Below are positions 20,719-30,500 of a DNA stretch of 33,760 nt, piece by piece (position 1 is the stretch's first letter; each line of letters begins with the position of its first letter). Location of the stretch: NCBI GenBank assembly GCA_015206945.1, contig JADEXV010000066.1, forward strand, positions 1 through 33,760, given 5' to 3'. The notes below the pieces were generated by a model. That model made no database searches, was not told the origin of the DNA, and saw only the letters and a program-made list of their open reading frames with translations. Origin of the DNA: Nostocales cyanobacterium LEGE 12452. Its GTDB lineage: Bacteria > Cyanobacteriota > Cyanobacteriia > Cyanobacteriales > Nostocaceae. Both the position numbers and the translations under genes were made by a program.

Positions 20719-22683
20719 ATGCTCTATCCCCAACGTTTGAGCCAATTCACCAGAGAACACGCAGATACCATAGCCGCCTTTTTGTGCGGCTTACTGTTAC
20801 TTTTCGGATGGTTCGCCTTACATCTTGGCGCTTTGGGATTGGCGTTCCTACTACTACCCGCAGCTTATGTAATTGGCGGTTATGAAAGTGCGCGAGAAGG
20901 ATTGACTACCCTCTTCAAAGAAAAAGAACTCGATGTAGATTTGCTGATGATTGTCGCCGCCATTGGTGCTGCTAGCCTCGGCTTATGGCGAAGAGAATAT
21001 CATCTAATTATTGATGGGGCAATTTTGATTCTGATCTTTGCTATCAGTGGCGCATTAGAAGGCTATGCAATGCAGCAAACTGAGCGGAGTATCCGCAGTT
21101 TGATGAGCCTTACACCAGATACAGCAAGGGTTTTACTTCAAGGAAGGGAAGAGGAAATTCCTATCAGTCAGCTAAAAGTGGGTGATGAAATTGTTGTCAA
21201 ACCCGGAGAACTAATTCCTACTGATGGGATAATTTTATCTGGTTACAGCACCCTCAATCAAGCTGCAATTACGGGTGAGTCTTTACCTGTAGAGAAAACA
21301 GTGGGCACAGAAGTATTTGCCGGTACACTCAACGGCTATGGTGCGTTGCAGATTAAGGTACACAAACCAGCCCAAAGCAGTTTGATTCAGCGTGTGATTC
21401 GTTTGGTAGAACAAGCGCAAACAGAAGCACCACCTTCGCAAGAGTTTATCGATCGCTTTGAGAAAGGATATGCCAAAGTCATTGTAGTCGCTGGAATATT
21501 GCTGGCAACTTTACCCCCATTTCTTTGGGGTTGGGATTGGGAAACAACAATTTATCGCGCTCTTACTTTCCTTGTAGTGGCTTCTCCCTGTGCGTTGATG
21601 GCTGCAATTATGCCTACCCTGCTTTCAGGAATCGCCAATGGTGCAAGACAGGGAATTTTGTTTAAAAATGGGGCGCAGTTGGAGAAAATTGGCAAAGTCC
21701 GAGCGATCGCATTTGATAAGACTGGTACTCTAACAACAGGACAGGTGCAGGTATTCCAGGTAGTTTCAGCTAGTAAATACACTAATAATGATGTATTAAA
21801 AATTGCTACAAGTATCGAAGCATCTTCCGAACATCCCATCGGTAAGGCAATTGTGCAGGCGGCTAGTGATTTAGATTGGGTTGCTGCAACCGAAGTACAA
21901 GCCTTGCCGGGACAGGGAATTGTCGGAATTGCTCAAGAACAACAGGTAATTGTCGGGAATGCCATTTTTGTACAGCAGTATGTAACAAATTTACCTGAAG
22001 AATTACGAGAAATCGTTCAATCTTGGGAGCAAGAGGGTAAAACTGTGGTTTGGGTAGCACAGGAAGGAAGGGGGGCAGGGGAGCAGGAGAGCAGCACTTC
22101 GGCTACGCTCAGTGACCGAGGGGCAGAGGTGATGGGTGTAATTGCGATCGCAGATGAAGTAAGAGCGGAAGCAGCCGCAACTATTACCCGGTTAAAGAAA
22201 CTGGGAGTTGAACAAATTGTCATGTTAACCGGGGATAATGAAGAAACTGCTCACAGTGTCGCCAAAGCAGTAGGAATCGATCGGGTATATGCCCAACTTC
22301 TACCAGAAGATAAGCTGGATGTTATCCGCAGTTTACAGCAACAATATCAAACAGTTGCAATGGTAGGCGATGGCATTAATGATGCACCAGCTTTAGCGCA
22401 AGCATCCGTGGGTATAGCGATGGGAGTATCTGGTAGCGATGTGGCATTGGAAACCGCAGATATCGTACTGATGGCAGATAGATTAGAAAAAATTGCTGTA
22501 GCGATGCATTTGGGCAGGCGATCGCAAGTCATAGTAAAACAAAATATAGTTGTAGCGTTGAGTTTCATTCTGTTGCTTTTAGTCGGCAACTTTCTAGGAA
22601 ATATTAACCTACCCATCGGCGTCATTGGCCATGAAGGTTCCACAGTATTAGTTACCCTCAGTGGACTAAGATTATTGAAATAA
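20719..22683 (+). CDS. coaT: CoaT, P1B-4-type cobalt-exporting ATPase
   Basis: The 654-residue P-type ATPase has no N-terminal heavy-metal domain. It has the SPC metal-site motif (S289-P290-C291 in VVASPCALMAA) instead of CPC, the phosphorylated aspartate D333 (AFDKTGTLT), the phosphatase loop TGES (ITGESLPVEKT), MLTGDN and VGDGINDAPAL, and ends with HEGST (638-642) in the last helix. SPC plus HEGxT defines the P1B-4 group, which exports Co2+ (and sometimes Zn2+ or Fe2+). With CoaR nearby and the MerR-type operator in front, coaT is secure. Residues about 451-470 (GRGAGEQESSTSATLSDRGA) look like an in-frame repeat insertion in the nucleotide-binding domain. The rest is intact. Confidence 0.93.
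   Translation: MLYPQRLSQFTREHADTIAAFLCGLLLLFGWFALHLGALGLAFLLLPAAYVIGGYESAREGLTTLFKEKELDVDLLMIVAAIGAASLGLWRREYHLIIDGAILILIFAISGALEGYAMQQTERSIRSLMSLTPDTARVLLQGREEEIPISQLKVGDEIVVKPGELIPTDGIILSGYSTLNQAAITGESLPVEKTVGTEVFAGTLNGYGALQIKVHKPAQSSLIQRVIRLVEQAQTEAPPSQEFIDRFEKGYAKVIVVAGILLATLPPFLWGWDWETTIYRALTFLVVASPCALMAAIMPTLLSGIANGARQGILFKNGAQLEKIGKVRAIAFDKTGTLTTGQVQVFQVVSASKYTNNDVLKIATSIEASSEHPIGKAIVQAASDLDWVAATEVQALPGQGIVGIAQEQQVIVGNAIFVQQYVTNLPEELREIVQSWEQEGKTVVWVAQEGRGAGEQESSTSATLSDRGAEVMGVIAIADEVRAEAAATITRLKKLGVEQIVMLTGDNEETAHSVAKAVGIDRVYAQLLPEDKLDVIRSLQQQYQTVAMVGDGINDAPALAQASVGIAMGVSGSDVALETADIVLMADRLEKIAVAMHLGRRSQVIVKQNIVVALSFILLLLVGNFLGNINLPIGVIGHEGSTVLVTLSGLRLLK
22069..22128 (+). repeat. Repeat-derived insertion inside coaT
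   Basis: About 60 bases in frame within coaT: a G-rich part (ggggggcaggggagcaggag) followed by cacttcggctacgctcagtg, the latter a dispersed repeat type of Nostoc genomes. It separates TVVWVAQE from VMGVIAIADE, which should be nearly adjacent in the family. Confidence 0.6.
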
Positions 22684-23052
22684 GATAGGACGCAAGCAAG
22701 ATCAGCCCAAAACCCAGATGTAGAGACGCGATTTATCGCGTCTTAAAAGACCAAAAATACCCGAAATCACTGAAATTGATGAATTAGAAACTTTCGTCGG
22801 GTCAAAAAAACCAAAATTTGAGTATGGAGTGTGGTCACGAAGAAGGGTGTGGGGGGTAGGGTGTAGAGTGCAGGGAACCCAGACTAATGCAATCGTTTTA
22901 AAAAACGGGGCTTGTATCCCACGATGACAGTTGGGGCTATTTTTTGCCCGACACCCCACACCCTATACCCCACACCCCGCCCCAACGGGGCTTGGTCAAT
23001 ACTCAATTCAGATTATACGTAAATTATTATTTTTAACTCCTAACTCTTGCTC
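22684..23052. other. Intergenic region between coaT and rsmI with facing G/C heptamer arrays
   Basis: About 370 bases without a gene. It holds a tagagacgcgatttatcgcgtct palindrome (22722-22744), a G-rich heptamer array (ggtgtggggggtagggtgt, about 22843-22865) and a facing C-rich array (caccccacaccctataccc, about 22951-22980). The facing arrays are complementary and could pair. Short inverted ends ttgagtat/atactcaa lie at 22818 and 22999. Confidence 0.6.
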
Positions 23053-23913
23053 ATGCAAACCGATCCAAAACCAGGAACACTTTACGTTGTCGGCACACCA
23101 ATTGGCAACCTGGAAGATATCACCTTTCGGGCAGTGCGAATTTTGCAAACTGTGGATATCATTGCTGCGGAAGACACGCGTCACACAGGGAAACTGCTAC
23201 AGCATTTTCAAGTTAAAACACCCCAGGTGAGTTACCACGAACACAATCGTACTAGCCGTATTCCAGAATTATTAGAGCATTTAGTTAATAATAAAGCGAT
23301 CGCTCTAGTGAGTGATGCGGGGATGCCAGGAATTTCTGATCCTGGGTATGAACTGGTGAAAGCCTGTATTGAGGCGGGAATTCCTGTAGTTCCCATTCCT
23401 GGCGCTAGTGCAGCAATTACCGCTTTGAGTGCAGCCGGACTACCAACAGATCGATTTGTCTTTGAAGGCTTTCTCCCGGCGAAAACTCAACAGAGACAAG
23501 AACATTTAGAATCTCTGCAAACAGAATCTCGCACATTGATTTTCTATGAATCGCCGCACCGTTTGCGAGATACTTTGCAAGACTTAGCTCTTGTTTGGGG
23601 AAGCGATCGCCAAATTGTGCTGGGACGCGAGTTAACTAAATTGTATGAAGAATTTTGGCGGGGGACAATTGCCGAAGCGATTGCTTATTACACTCAACGA
23701 GAACCCCAAGGTGAATATACATTAGTCGTAGCGGGAATTCCAGCCAGTCAGCCCCAATTGACAGAAGAAGAATTGAAAGCCGAATTGAAACAGTTAATTA
23801 GTCAAGGAATATCGCGATCGCAAGCTAGCCGTCAGTTAGCAAAATTTACTTCCCTTCCCCGTCGCCAACTATATCAACTAGCTCTTTCTATAGTCTCCAG
23901 TCCTGAGCCTTGA
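23053..23913 (+). CDS. rsmI: 16S rRNA 2'-O-ribose methyltransferase RsmI
   Basis: About 286 residues from the ATG at 23053; a TTG at 23047 is an alternative. The start GTLYVVGTPIGNLEDITFRAV is the diagnostic tetrapyrrole-methylase-fold motif of RsmI. AEDTRHTGKLL, VSDAGMPGISDPGYELV, GASAAITALSAAGLPTDRFVFEGFLP and FYESPHRL follow in the expected order. RsmI methylates the 2'-hydroxyl of C1402 of 16S rRNA (E. coli numbering) using SAM. Length is normal, with a C-terminal extension (EEELKAELKQLISQGISRSQASRQL) found in many members. It stands alone. Confidence 0.95.
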   Translation: MQTDPKPGTLYVVGTPIGNLEDITFRAVRILQTVDIIAAEDTRHTGKLLQHFQVKTPQVSYHEHNRTSRIPELLEHLVNNKAIALVSDAGMPGISDPGYELVKACIEAGIPVVPIPGASAAITALSAAGLPTDRFVFEGFLPAKTQQRQEHLESLQTESRTLIFYESPHRLRDTLQDLALVWGSDRQIVLGRELTKLYEEFWRGTIAEAIAYYTQREPQGEYTLVVAGIPASQPQLTEEELKAELKQLISQGISRSQASRQLAKFTSLPRRQLYQLALSIVSSPEP

Positions 23914-23994
23914 ACGACTGATATCGTTTTTTTGAAAATCAAAAATCTAGATGTGAAAAGTATATATTTCTTTTTTCTTTCTTCTTTTTGTGTC

Positions 23995-24077
23995 CTTCTC
24001 TACGAGATGCTACGCGTAGCCATATAAGGAAGCAAGCTACACGTAGTGTTTATATAGAAGGCGGTTAGCTTCCTTAT
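23995..24077. repeat. Palindromic repeat near the IS (cttctctacgagatgctacgcg)
   Basis: The stretch 23995-24020 contains the same dispersed repeat as the DUF2103 N-terminus (cttctctacgaga-gctacgcg). An inverted repeat ataaggaagc (24024-24033) and gcttccttat (24068-24077) surrounds another copy-like segment (gctacacgtag). It lies between rsmI and the IS. Confidence 0.6.
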
Positions 24078-24105
24078 TTAGAAGATTTTTTATGATGTTA
24101 AATAA

Positions 24106-25417
24106 CAATACTCCGGACAATTTTTAGTTGAGGGAATAGACAAGAAAGCTATCGAGCCATTAAGGTGCTGATTAGAAAAAACTTGCACCGACTCGATAGT
24201 CATATGGAAATTGTACAAAGCTTACTGAGCAAAATGGGGATTTTCCATAAACCACAGATAAAAGCATTGACAACACTGTTTGCGACGATTCTAATTGCCT
24301 GTGGCAAGGTAAACTTTACCAACTTGAGCCGCTACAGCCAACGAACAGAGAGAACTTATCGCCGACAGTTTAAAAAACAGTTTGATTTCGCTCAGTTCAA
24401 CGCGGAACTAATCAAAGCAGCAACGTCTGAAAATCACTCGATGATTGCCGTGATGGATTGTTCATTCATTGCCAAAAGCGGGAAAAAGACCTTTGGACTA
24501 GACCAATTTTATAATGGCAGTCACAATCGAGTCGAGAGAGGATTAGAGGTATCCTTGGTGGCGGTAGTAGATGTAGAAACGGAAGTGGCCTATAGTCTGC
24601 TTGCTGAACAAACATTTGACCAAGGCGAATGTCCAGAACTGACGCGGATGGACTACTATCTCCACCACCTGGAAATTGCTCAACCTCAATTACCCCCCCA
24701 AGTTCGCTACCTTGCTGTGGATGGAGCATATGCCAAAGAGCCATTTGTCAAGGGAGTCAGAGCACTGAAGCTGGATGTGATTAGTAAACTGCGCCGAGAC
24801 GCAAATCTACGATATGTGTTCGAGGGTGAACAGAAAGCACGAGGAGCTAAACGCAAATATGATGGCAAAGTTGATCTAGCCGACCCTACTCGCTTGACTT
24901 GGGTACGCGAACTGCAATCAGGGGTTGAGCTTTACACAGCAGTTGTATGGCACATTTCACTCAAGCGCAAGATCCGTCTGGTTTATTTACTTGACCACCG
25001 TCAGCCTGACAAACCGAGTTATGCTGTCTTATTCTCGACAGATATCAACCAATCCGCAGACGATATTTATCGTTTCTACAAACTGCGTTTTCAAATCGAA
25101 TTTATCTTCCGCGATGCTAAACAGTTTACCGGGCTGAGTGATTGTCAAGCCCGTGATGTTAAAAAGCTTGACTTTCATTTCAATGCCAGTTTCACTGCCT
25201 TAAATCTTGCCAAGCTCGATGCTCATCAACAGCAGTCTGCTCAAAAACCCTTTATCTTTTCTATGGCGAGTGTCAAGCGACGGGCACTCAATGACCATTT
25301 GCTCGACACCTTTATTTCAATGTTAGAACTCTCGCCGACTGTAATTAAATCCCATCCTAACTACCAAAACCTACGATCTTACGGCGTTATTGCTGCTTAA
25401 TTTTGTCCAGAGTATTG
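24106..25417 (+). mobile_element. IS4-family insertion sequence, complete
   Basis: A 1312-base element. Left end caatactccggacaattttt (24106 onward) matches the reverse complement of the right end, caatactctggacaaaatta (ending 25417), at 16 of 20 positions and 14 of the first 15. The 6 bases aaataa flank both ends (24100-24105 and 25418-25423), consistent with a target-site duplication, although the low-complexity sequence weakens this. It carries one intact transposase gene and is probably functional or recently active. Confidence 0.85.
24165..25400 (+). CDS. IS4-family transposase
   Basis: The 411-residue protein has the DDE catalytic triad of IS4-type transposases: D98 (IAVMDCSFI), D186 (YLAVDGAYAKE) and E312 within the Y-x2-R-x3-E-x6-K signature (Y305, R308, E312, K319 in FYKLRFQIEFIFRDAK). 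It cuts and joins the element ends. The reading frame is uninterrupted and fills the element, stopping 17 bases before the right end. The start at 24165 is a GTG; an ATG at 24204 (MEIVQS) is an alternative. Codons are less AT-biased than the flanking intergenic DNA, as often for IS genes. Confidence 0.93.
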   Translation: MLIRKNLHRLDSHMEIVQSLLSKMGIFHKPQIKALTTLFATILIACGKVNFTNLSRYSQRTERTYRRQFKKQFDFAQFNAELIKAATSENHSMIAVMDCSFIAKSGKKTFGLDQFYNGSHNRVERGLEVSLVAVVDVETEVAYSLLAEQTFDQGECPELTRMDYYLHHLEIAQPQLPPQVRYLAVDGAYAKEPFVKGVRALKLDVISKLRRDANLRYVFEGEQKARGAKRKYDGKVDLADPTRLTWVRELQSGVELYTAVVWHISLKRKIRLVYLLDHRQPDKPSYAVLFSTDINQSADDIYRFYKLRFQIEFIFRDAKQFTGLSDCQARDVKKLDFHFNASFTALNLAKLDAHQQQSAQKPFIFSMASVKRRALNDHLLDTFISMLELSPTVIKSHPNYQNLRSYGVIAA

Positions 25418-25622
25418 AAATAAGACAGCTATATAAATACTTCAATGTACAGAATGTTACTAAGTTTTATATTCATCCTCAAAGACGACTTGGTGAATAT
25501 TCAAATAATACCTAAAGATTTTTGATATTAGTTCTCTAGATAGATCGGAAATTTTGGAGGCAAACTTTAATATGAAATAGTCAAATGCAAACAAAGCAGA
25601 TTCTCAGTGAAGGAGAAATTCA

Positions 25623-25901
25623 ATGACTAACATTATTGCTTGGCTGGTTTTGGGTTTAATCGCAGGTGCGTTAGCTAAGTTATTTTATCCTGGAACCCAA
25701 GGTGGCGGTATTATCTCTACCATTATACTAGGAATCCTTGGAGCCGTATTCGGTGGTTATTTGGGTCAAGTATTGCTAGGAAGTAGTTCGGCAGCAGCTG
25801 CATCTGTAGGAGCTTTATCTCTGGGAAGCATTTTATTTGCTGTTATTGGTGCAATGATACTAATTTTCCTTTGGGGTTTAGTGACTCGTCGAGCTGTGTA
25901 A
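25623..25901 (+). CDS. GlsB/YeaQ/YmgE-family stress-response membrane protein
   Basis: The 92-residue very hydrophobic protein is of the transglycosylase-associated (GlsB/YeaQ/YmgE) family. It has IIAWLVLGLIAGALAKLFYPG at the N-terminus, a Gly-rich middle helix (IISTIILGILGAVFGGYLGQ) and a C-terminal LFAVIGAMILIFLWGLV, giving three membrane helices with small-residue packing motifs. These proteins are induced by stress, and their molecular role is unsettled. A good SD (aggag, 25611-25615) lies 7 bases before the ATG. The IS ends about 205 bases upstream, so the native promoter may be affected by it. The two-domain YflT-like gene follows 59 bases downstream. Confidence 0.9.
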   Translation: MTNIIAWLVLGLIAGALAKLFYPGTQGGGIISTIILGILGAVFGGYLGQVLLGSSSAAAASVGALSLGSILFAVIGAMILIFLWGLVTRRAV

Positions 25902-25960
25902 TTACCTCAAATTCAGACAACAATCTTGGGAATCACTTCTAACTGCAATAAACCAGTAAA

Positions 25961-26875
25961 ATGACATTAGAAAAAGAGCGAAGAACTATAGGAGTTTTCG
26001 CTGGGTATTCCAATGCACAATTGGTACTTAAAGAACTAAAAGCTTCTAATTTCCCAATGCATAAAGTTTCTGTTATTGCACGGAATACAGAAGAAAAGAC
26101 TGATATTGCTGGTGTTGAAATCATAGAAAACACTGGCAATACATCCTCTCAAGAGGATACTGCTGGAGCCGTTACTAGTGATACCTTAGGCGATCTTACT
26201 GGTTTATCAGTCGATCTAGTCCTCTTGGTAATTCCTGGTATAGGCCCAGTCATCTTAGCCGGAGCGGAAGTAACTGCGATCGCTACCACTTTAACAGGTG
26301 GTTTGTCTGCTTTGTTCCTAAGTTTAGGAATTTCTGAAAATCTTGCACAGGGTTATAGCGATCTTGTCTGTAAGGGTTACTATTTGGTCATAGTAAGCGG
26401 TATAGATATAGAGATTCGTCTTGCCAAGAGGATTTTTAATCGCCGCGATATTCAACAATGGGGAGTCTTTGAGCCATACTCAACCCCAAATAATCGCTAT
26501 AAATATGCACTTGGTGTTTTTTACCGACATCAAGACGCACAAGCAGCGGTTACTGAACTGAAAACCGCCGGCTTCCCAATGAGTCAAATATCTATAGTTG
26601 TTCAAAATACAAGCTATCTGGGTGATATTTCTGGGGTGAATATCAGCAGTTCCCAAGATAAATATACTAATTTAGGAATTTCTGATGAGTTAGCTAGACA
26701 TTATGAGCATCATCTGACTCTTGGCCATTACTTATTAGTACTAAAAGGCACTGATATCTATGTAGCAGGTGCAAGAGCTATTTTAGAGAGTAACAAAGTT
26801 CAACATTTTAGTATTTATAGTCAATCCGAGCTTGATGCAGCTAGAAGTAATCGCCAGGTGATTAACAACTTCTAG
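25961..26875 (+). CDS. General stress protein with two YflT-like (GSP17M) domains
   Basis: The 304-residue protein contains two copies of a heat/general-stress (YflT, GSP17M-like) module. The first begins RRTIGVFAGYSNAQLVLKELKASNFPMHKVSVIARN (about 7-42). The second is YKYALGVFYRHQDAQAAVTELKTAGFPMSQISIVVQN (about 183-218). Each is followed by an ISENLAQGY or ISDELARHY motif and a LV-G-Y-LV-G-D strand. Between them lies a hydrophobic glycine-rich stretch (VDLVLLVIPGIGPVILAG...GGLSALFLSLG, about 85-128) that could insert into a membrane. Similar cyanobacterial proteins are sometimes mislabelled histidine kinases, but no kinase motif is present. It is probably co-transcribed with the GlsB-like gene (59-base gap). 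The function is not known. Confidence 0.75.
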   Translation: MTLEKERRTIGVFAGYSNAQLVLKELKASNFPMHKVSVIARNTEEKTDIAGVEIIENTGNTSSQEDTAGAVTSDTLGDLTGLSVDLVLLVIPGIGPVILAGAEVTAIATTLTGGLSALFLSLGISENLAQGYSDLVCKGYYLVIVSGIDIEIRLAKRIFNRRDIQQWGVFEPYSTPNNRYKYALGVFYRHQDAQAAVTELKTAGFPMSQISIVVQNTSYLGDISGVNISSSQDKYTNLGISDELARHYEHHLTLGHYLLVLKGTDIYVAGARAILESNKVQHFSIYSQSELDAARSNRQVINNF

Positions 26876-27556
26876 TTAAATGTCAAGTTAATATCAACAG
26901 ATTTTTTGACACGCCATGATTGTGTGTACATATTTCTAACAATACTTTTGTACTATAAATTATATACTTTTATGGGTATAGGTTGTGTTTTGAAACCTTG
27001 ACTTTCCTGTAGAATGAATGCTGCTTGCGATCGCTTAGTTTACGGTTGCTCTGTAGATTAATGTACAATGGCATAGATGTTATATCCAACCGCAAAAGCC
27101 ACTATATTTAGTATTTAAACAAATTGTGTTTTCATTAATTTAATTTTCATGATCCGGCTGTTTAATTTTACCATCCAGCCTTTTTGTGAAGTTTAAAGTT
27201 ATTTGAACATTACAAGATAATTTTAAAAAATACTATTTTGTAGTAAAAATTAATATTAAATAAAATTATAATTTCATCACAATTTTTTAATTATCCCTGG
27301 CAAAATTAAATTACAAAATCAGGTAGTTGCTTATTTTGAAATAAGTTATACTATTAAATGTTTTGTTAATAAACTCATCAAAGTTTTAAATAAAAATATT
27401 ATTATTTAAACCAACGTTACATTGAAAAAAATGTTGGTATGCAAAAAACTGTGCATATCCTAACATAAACTAAATATCCTCCATTTATTTGGAATAGCCA
27501 AAACATAATCAAAATAGTCTCAAAAACAGAAATAATTTAAATACCTGTTTGGAATA
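26876..27556. other. Long AT-rich intergenic leader of the hybrid kinase
   Basis: 681 bases with no coding region seen on either strand. A weak terminator-like element (ggctg 27156-27160, cagcc 27176-27180, then ttttt) lies in the middle. The right half is extremely AT-rich (poly-A/T patches), which suits a promoter or a nucleoid-protein-bound region. No riboswitch or known RNA was recognised. Confidence 0.5.
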
Positions 27557-30500
27557 ATGTTGAACCGTTTGAAGATTGGAACCAAGATTGGAGTAAGTTT
27601 TGCTTTGAGTTTGGCAACTCTGACCACCATTGGTCTAATCTCCTACCAAAGCACCAATGAGCTAATTGAAACTTCGGGCAAAGAAAGCCATACTTACCAG
27701 GTGTTAAGTCAGCTTGAAGACCTCAACTTGCAGCTGACAAATGCTGAGACTGGGCAACGCGGTTACATTATTACTGGGGAAAAGCGCTATTTGGAACCTT
27801 ATAACGCTGCCATTCAAGTACTGAATCAAAAAGTTAGGGAACTTCAAAGATTAACAGCAGATAACCCCAATCAACAAAATCGGCTTGATATTTTGCAGCC
27901 ACTACTAACTGAGAGAATGGCTGTAATGAAAGATGTCATAGAGTTACGGCAAAACCAAGGCTTAGAAGCTTCTCAGAAAGCTGTTTTGACAGACCAGGGT
28001 AAGCAGCTGATGGATAATATCCAGAAAGTTCTCCAGGCGATGAAAAAAGAGGAGAATGCACTGCTAAAACAGCGTTCTGAGAAGGCACAAGCAGCTGGTC
28101 GGCAAACTCTCGCCAGCATTGTCTATAGTATTCCCTTCTTTTCTTTGCTCTTAGCTTTGATTGGATTTACCCTGACCAGACATATTTCAGTACCCCTGAA
28201 GCAAGTTTCTGATTTGGCAGAAAAAATGGCAAATGGGGATTTATCGGTAAGTTTACCAGATAGCGATCGCCAAGATGAAATTGGCGTGTTGACACGCACC
28301 TTTAACCAAATGATCGTTAATCTGCGAAATACAACTCAAAAAAATGAAGAGCAAAACTGGCTAAAATCTAACTTAGCTGAATTTACCCAGATGCTTCAAG
28401 GGCAAAAAAATCTAGAAAGCGTGTCTAGTCTGATTTTGTCGAATTTAGCACCACTAGTTGGGGCATCACAAGGCGTTTTTTATGTAATGGACTCCATCAA
28501 CGACCAGCCTGTGCTGAAGTTGCTGAGTGGTTATGCTTATAAAGAGCGAAAAAACTTGGCAAATCAGTTTCGCTTGGGCGAGGGATTAGTGGGGCAATCG
28601 GCCCTAGAAAAACAAATAATCCTCCTCACGGAAGTTCCAAATGACTATATCCGGATCAGTTCCGGTTTAGGAGAAGCACCACCGCTAAATATTATTGTCT
28701 TGCCTATACTATTTGAGGAACAGGTAAATGCTGTAATTGAACTTGCCTCTTTTGGGTCTTTTAGTGAGTTACACCTGACATTTCTAGAACAATTGAGTGA
28801 AAATCTAGGTGTATTTTTAAATAATATCGCCTCACAATTGCAAACCCAGCAACTACTCGAAGAGTCTATCGCTTTAACAGAGGAACTGCAAACCCAGCAA
28901 GAAGAACTACAGCAAAGCAATCAACGCTTGGAAGAACAGGCTCACGAGTTGGAGGAATCACAATTTCTTGTCAAGCAATCTAACGAAGAATTGCAACAAT
29001 TAAATGAGGAGCTAGAAGAAAAGGCAGAATTATTAGAAGTTCAAAATCGAGAAGTGGCCCGCAAAAATCAGGAAGTTGAGCGGGCGAGGAAGTCTTTGGA
29101 AGAAAAAGCTGAACAACTGACCTTGTCTTCCAAATATAAGTCAGAATTTCTGGCGAATATGTCCCACGAGCTGCGGACACCGTTAAATAGCCTATTAATT
29201 TTAGCAAGGTTGCTGGCAGATAACTCTCTTAACAACTTGACCGACAAACAGGTAGAGTACAGCCGAACTATTTACTCGGCTGGAACTGATTTGCTGGAAT
29301 TAATCAATGACATTCTAGATTTGGCAAAAATTGAGTCGGGTACTATGTCGCTCGATATTGAGCAAATTGCTCTTGCAGATTTGGAGACATCTCTAGAGCA
29401 GACTTTCCGGCAAGTTGCCCACAATAAAGAACTCAGTTTTACTATTGAACGGGATGAGAAGTTACCCCCGACAATTTATAACGACTCCAAACGTCTGCAA
29501 CAAGTGCTGAAAAATCTCCTAGCTAACGCCTTTAAATTTACAGAACAGGGAGGCGTGAAGTTACAAATATTCCAAGTTGATAATTCCACGATCGCTTTTG
29601 CCGTCAGCGACACGGGTATAGGCATTCTAGCCGAAAAGCAGAAGGTTATTTTCGAAGCATTTCAGCAAGCAGATGGTACCACCAGCCGCAAGTACGGCGG
29701 GACTGGCTTGGGCTTGTCTATCAGCCGTGAATTAGCTCAACTGTTGGGAGGGAGAATTGAACTACTCAGCCAGCCAGGACAGGGAAGCACCTTCACGCTT
29801 TACTTGCCCAGGCAGCAGGAAAAACATGGGCAAAATATCACCACACCACCCCTAGAGCCAACTACCTCTATCCGCACAGCATCCACCATAAAAGAAGTGT
29901 CACTGGTGGAAAACAGACCCATAACTGTGGACATCTCTCCATCAGTGAAAGTGCTTCCCAGCTTACCCCACGATATTCCAGATGACCGGGAAATAATTCA
30001 ACCAGGCGATCGCATTTTGTTAATTATCGAGGATGACGATAAATTCGCCCGTATCTTACTAGATATGGCACGTCAGCAGGGCTTTAAAACGATTGTTGCT
30101 TTACAGAGCAAACAGGGTCTAGCACTAGCAGAACAGTTTAAACCCAATGCGATTATGCTAGATATCCACATGCCAGAGATGGATGGTTGGACGGTGCTGG
30201 ATCGTCTGAAGCATAAACCAGATACCAGACATATACCAGTACACATACTTTCTGTTGATGAAAGACAACAACGAGGATTACAGCTAGGAGCAATTACTTA
30301 TCTACAGAAACCTGTGTCTCCAGAAGCGCTAACTCAGGTATTGACTGAAATTAAAGGCTTTATTGAGCGTCAGGTCAAAAATCTCCTAATTGTAGAAGAT
30401 GACCCCGTACAAGCCCAAAGTATTATCGAACTGATTGGTAATGGCGATGTCCAGAGTACAGCAGTAGGTACGGGGGCAGAAGCTCTCTCGATTTTGCGAT

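Noticed and set aside
22931..23230. Plus-strand frame starting in the heptamer array
   Set aside because: It overlaps rsmI in another frame and begins in repeat DNA.
27147..27187. Possible riboswitch or terminator in the long leader
   Set aside because: Only a 5-bp stem with a 15-base loop; too weak to call beyond a note.
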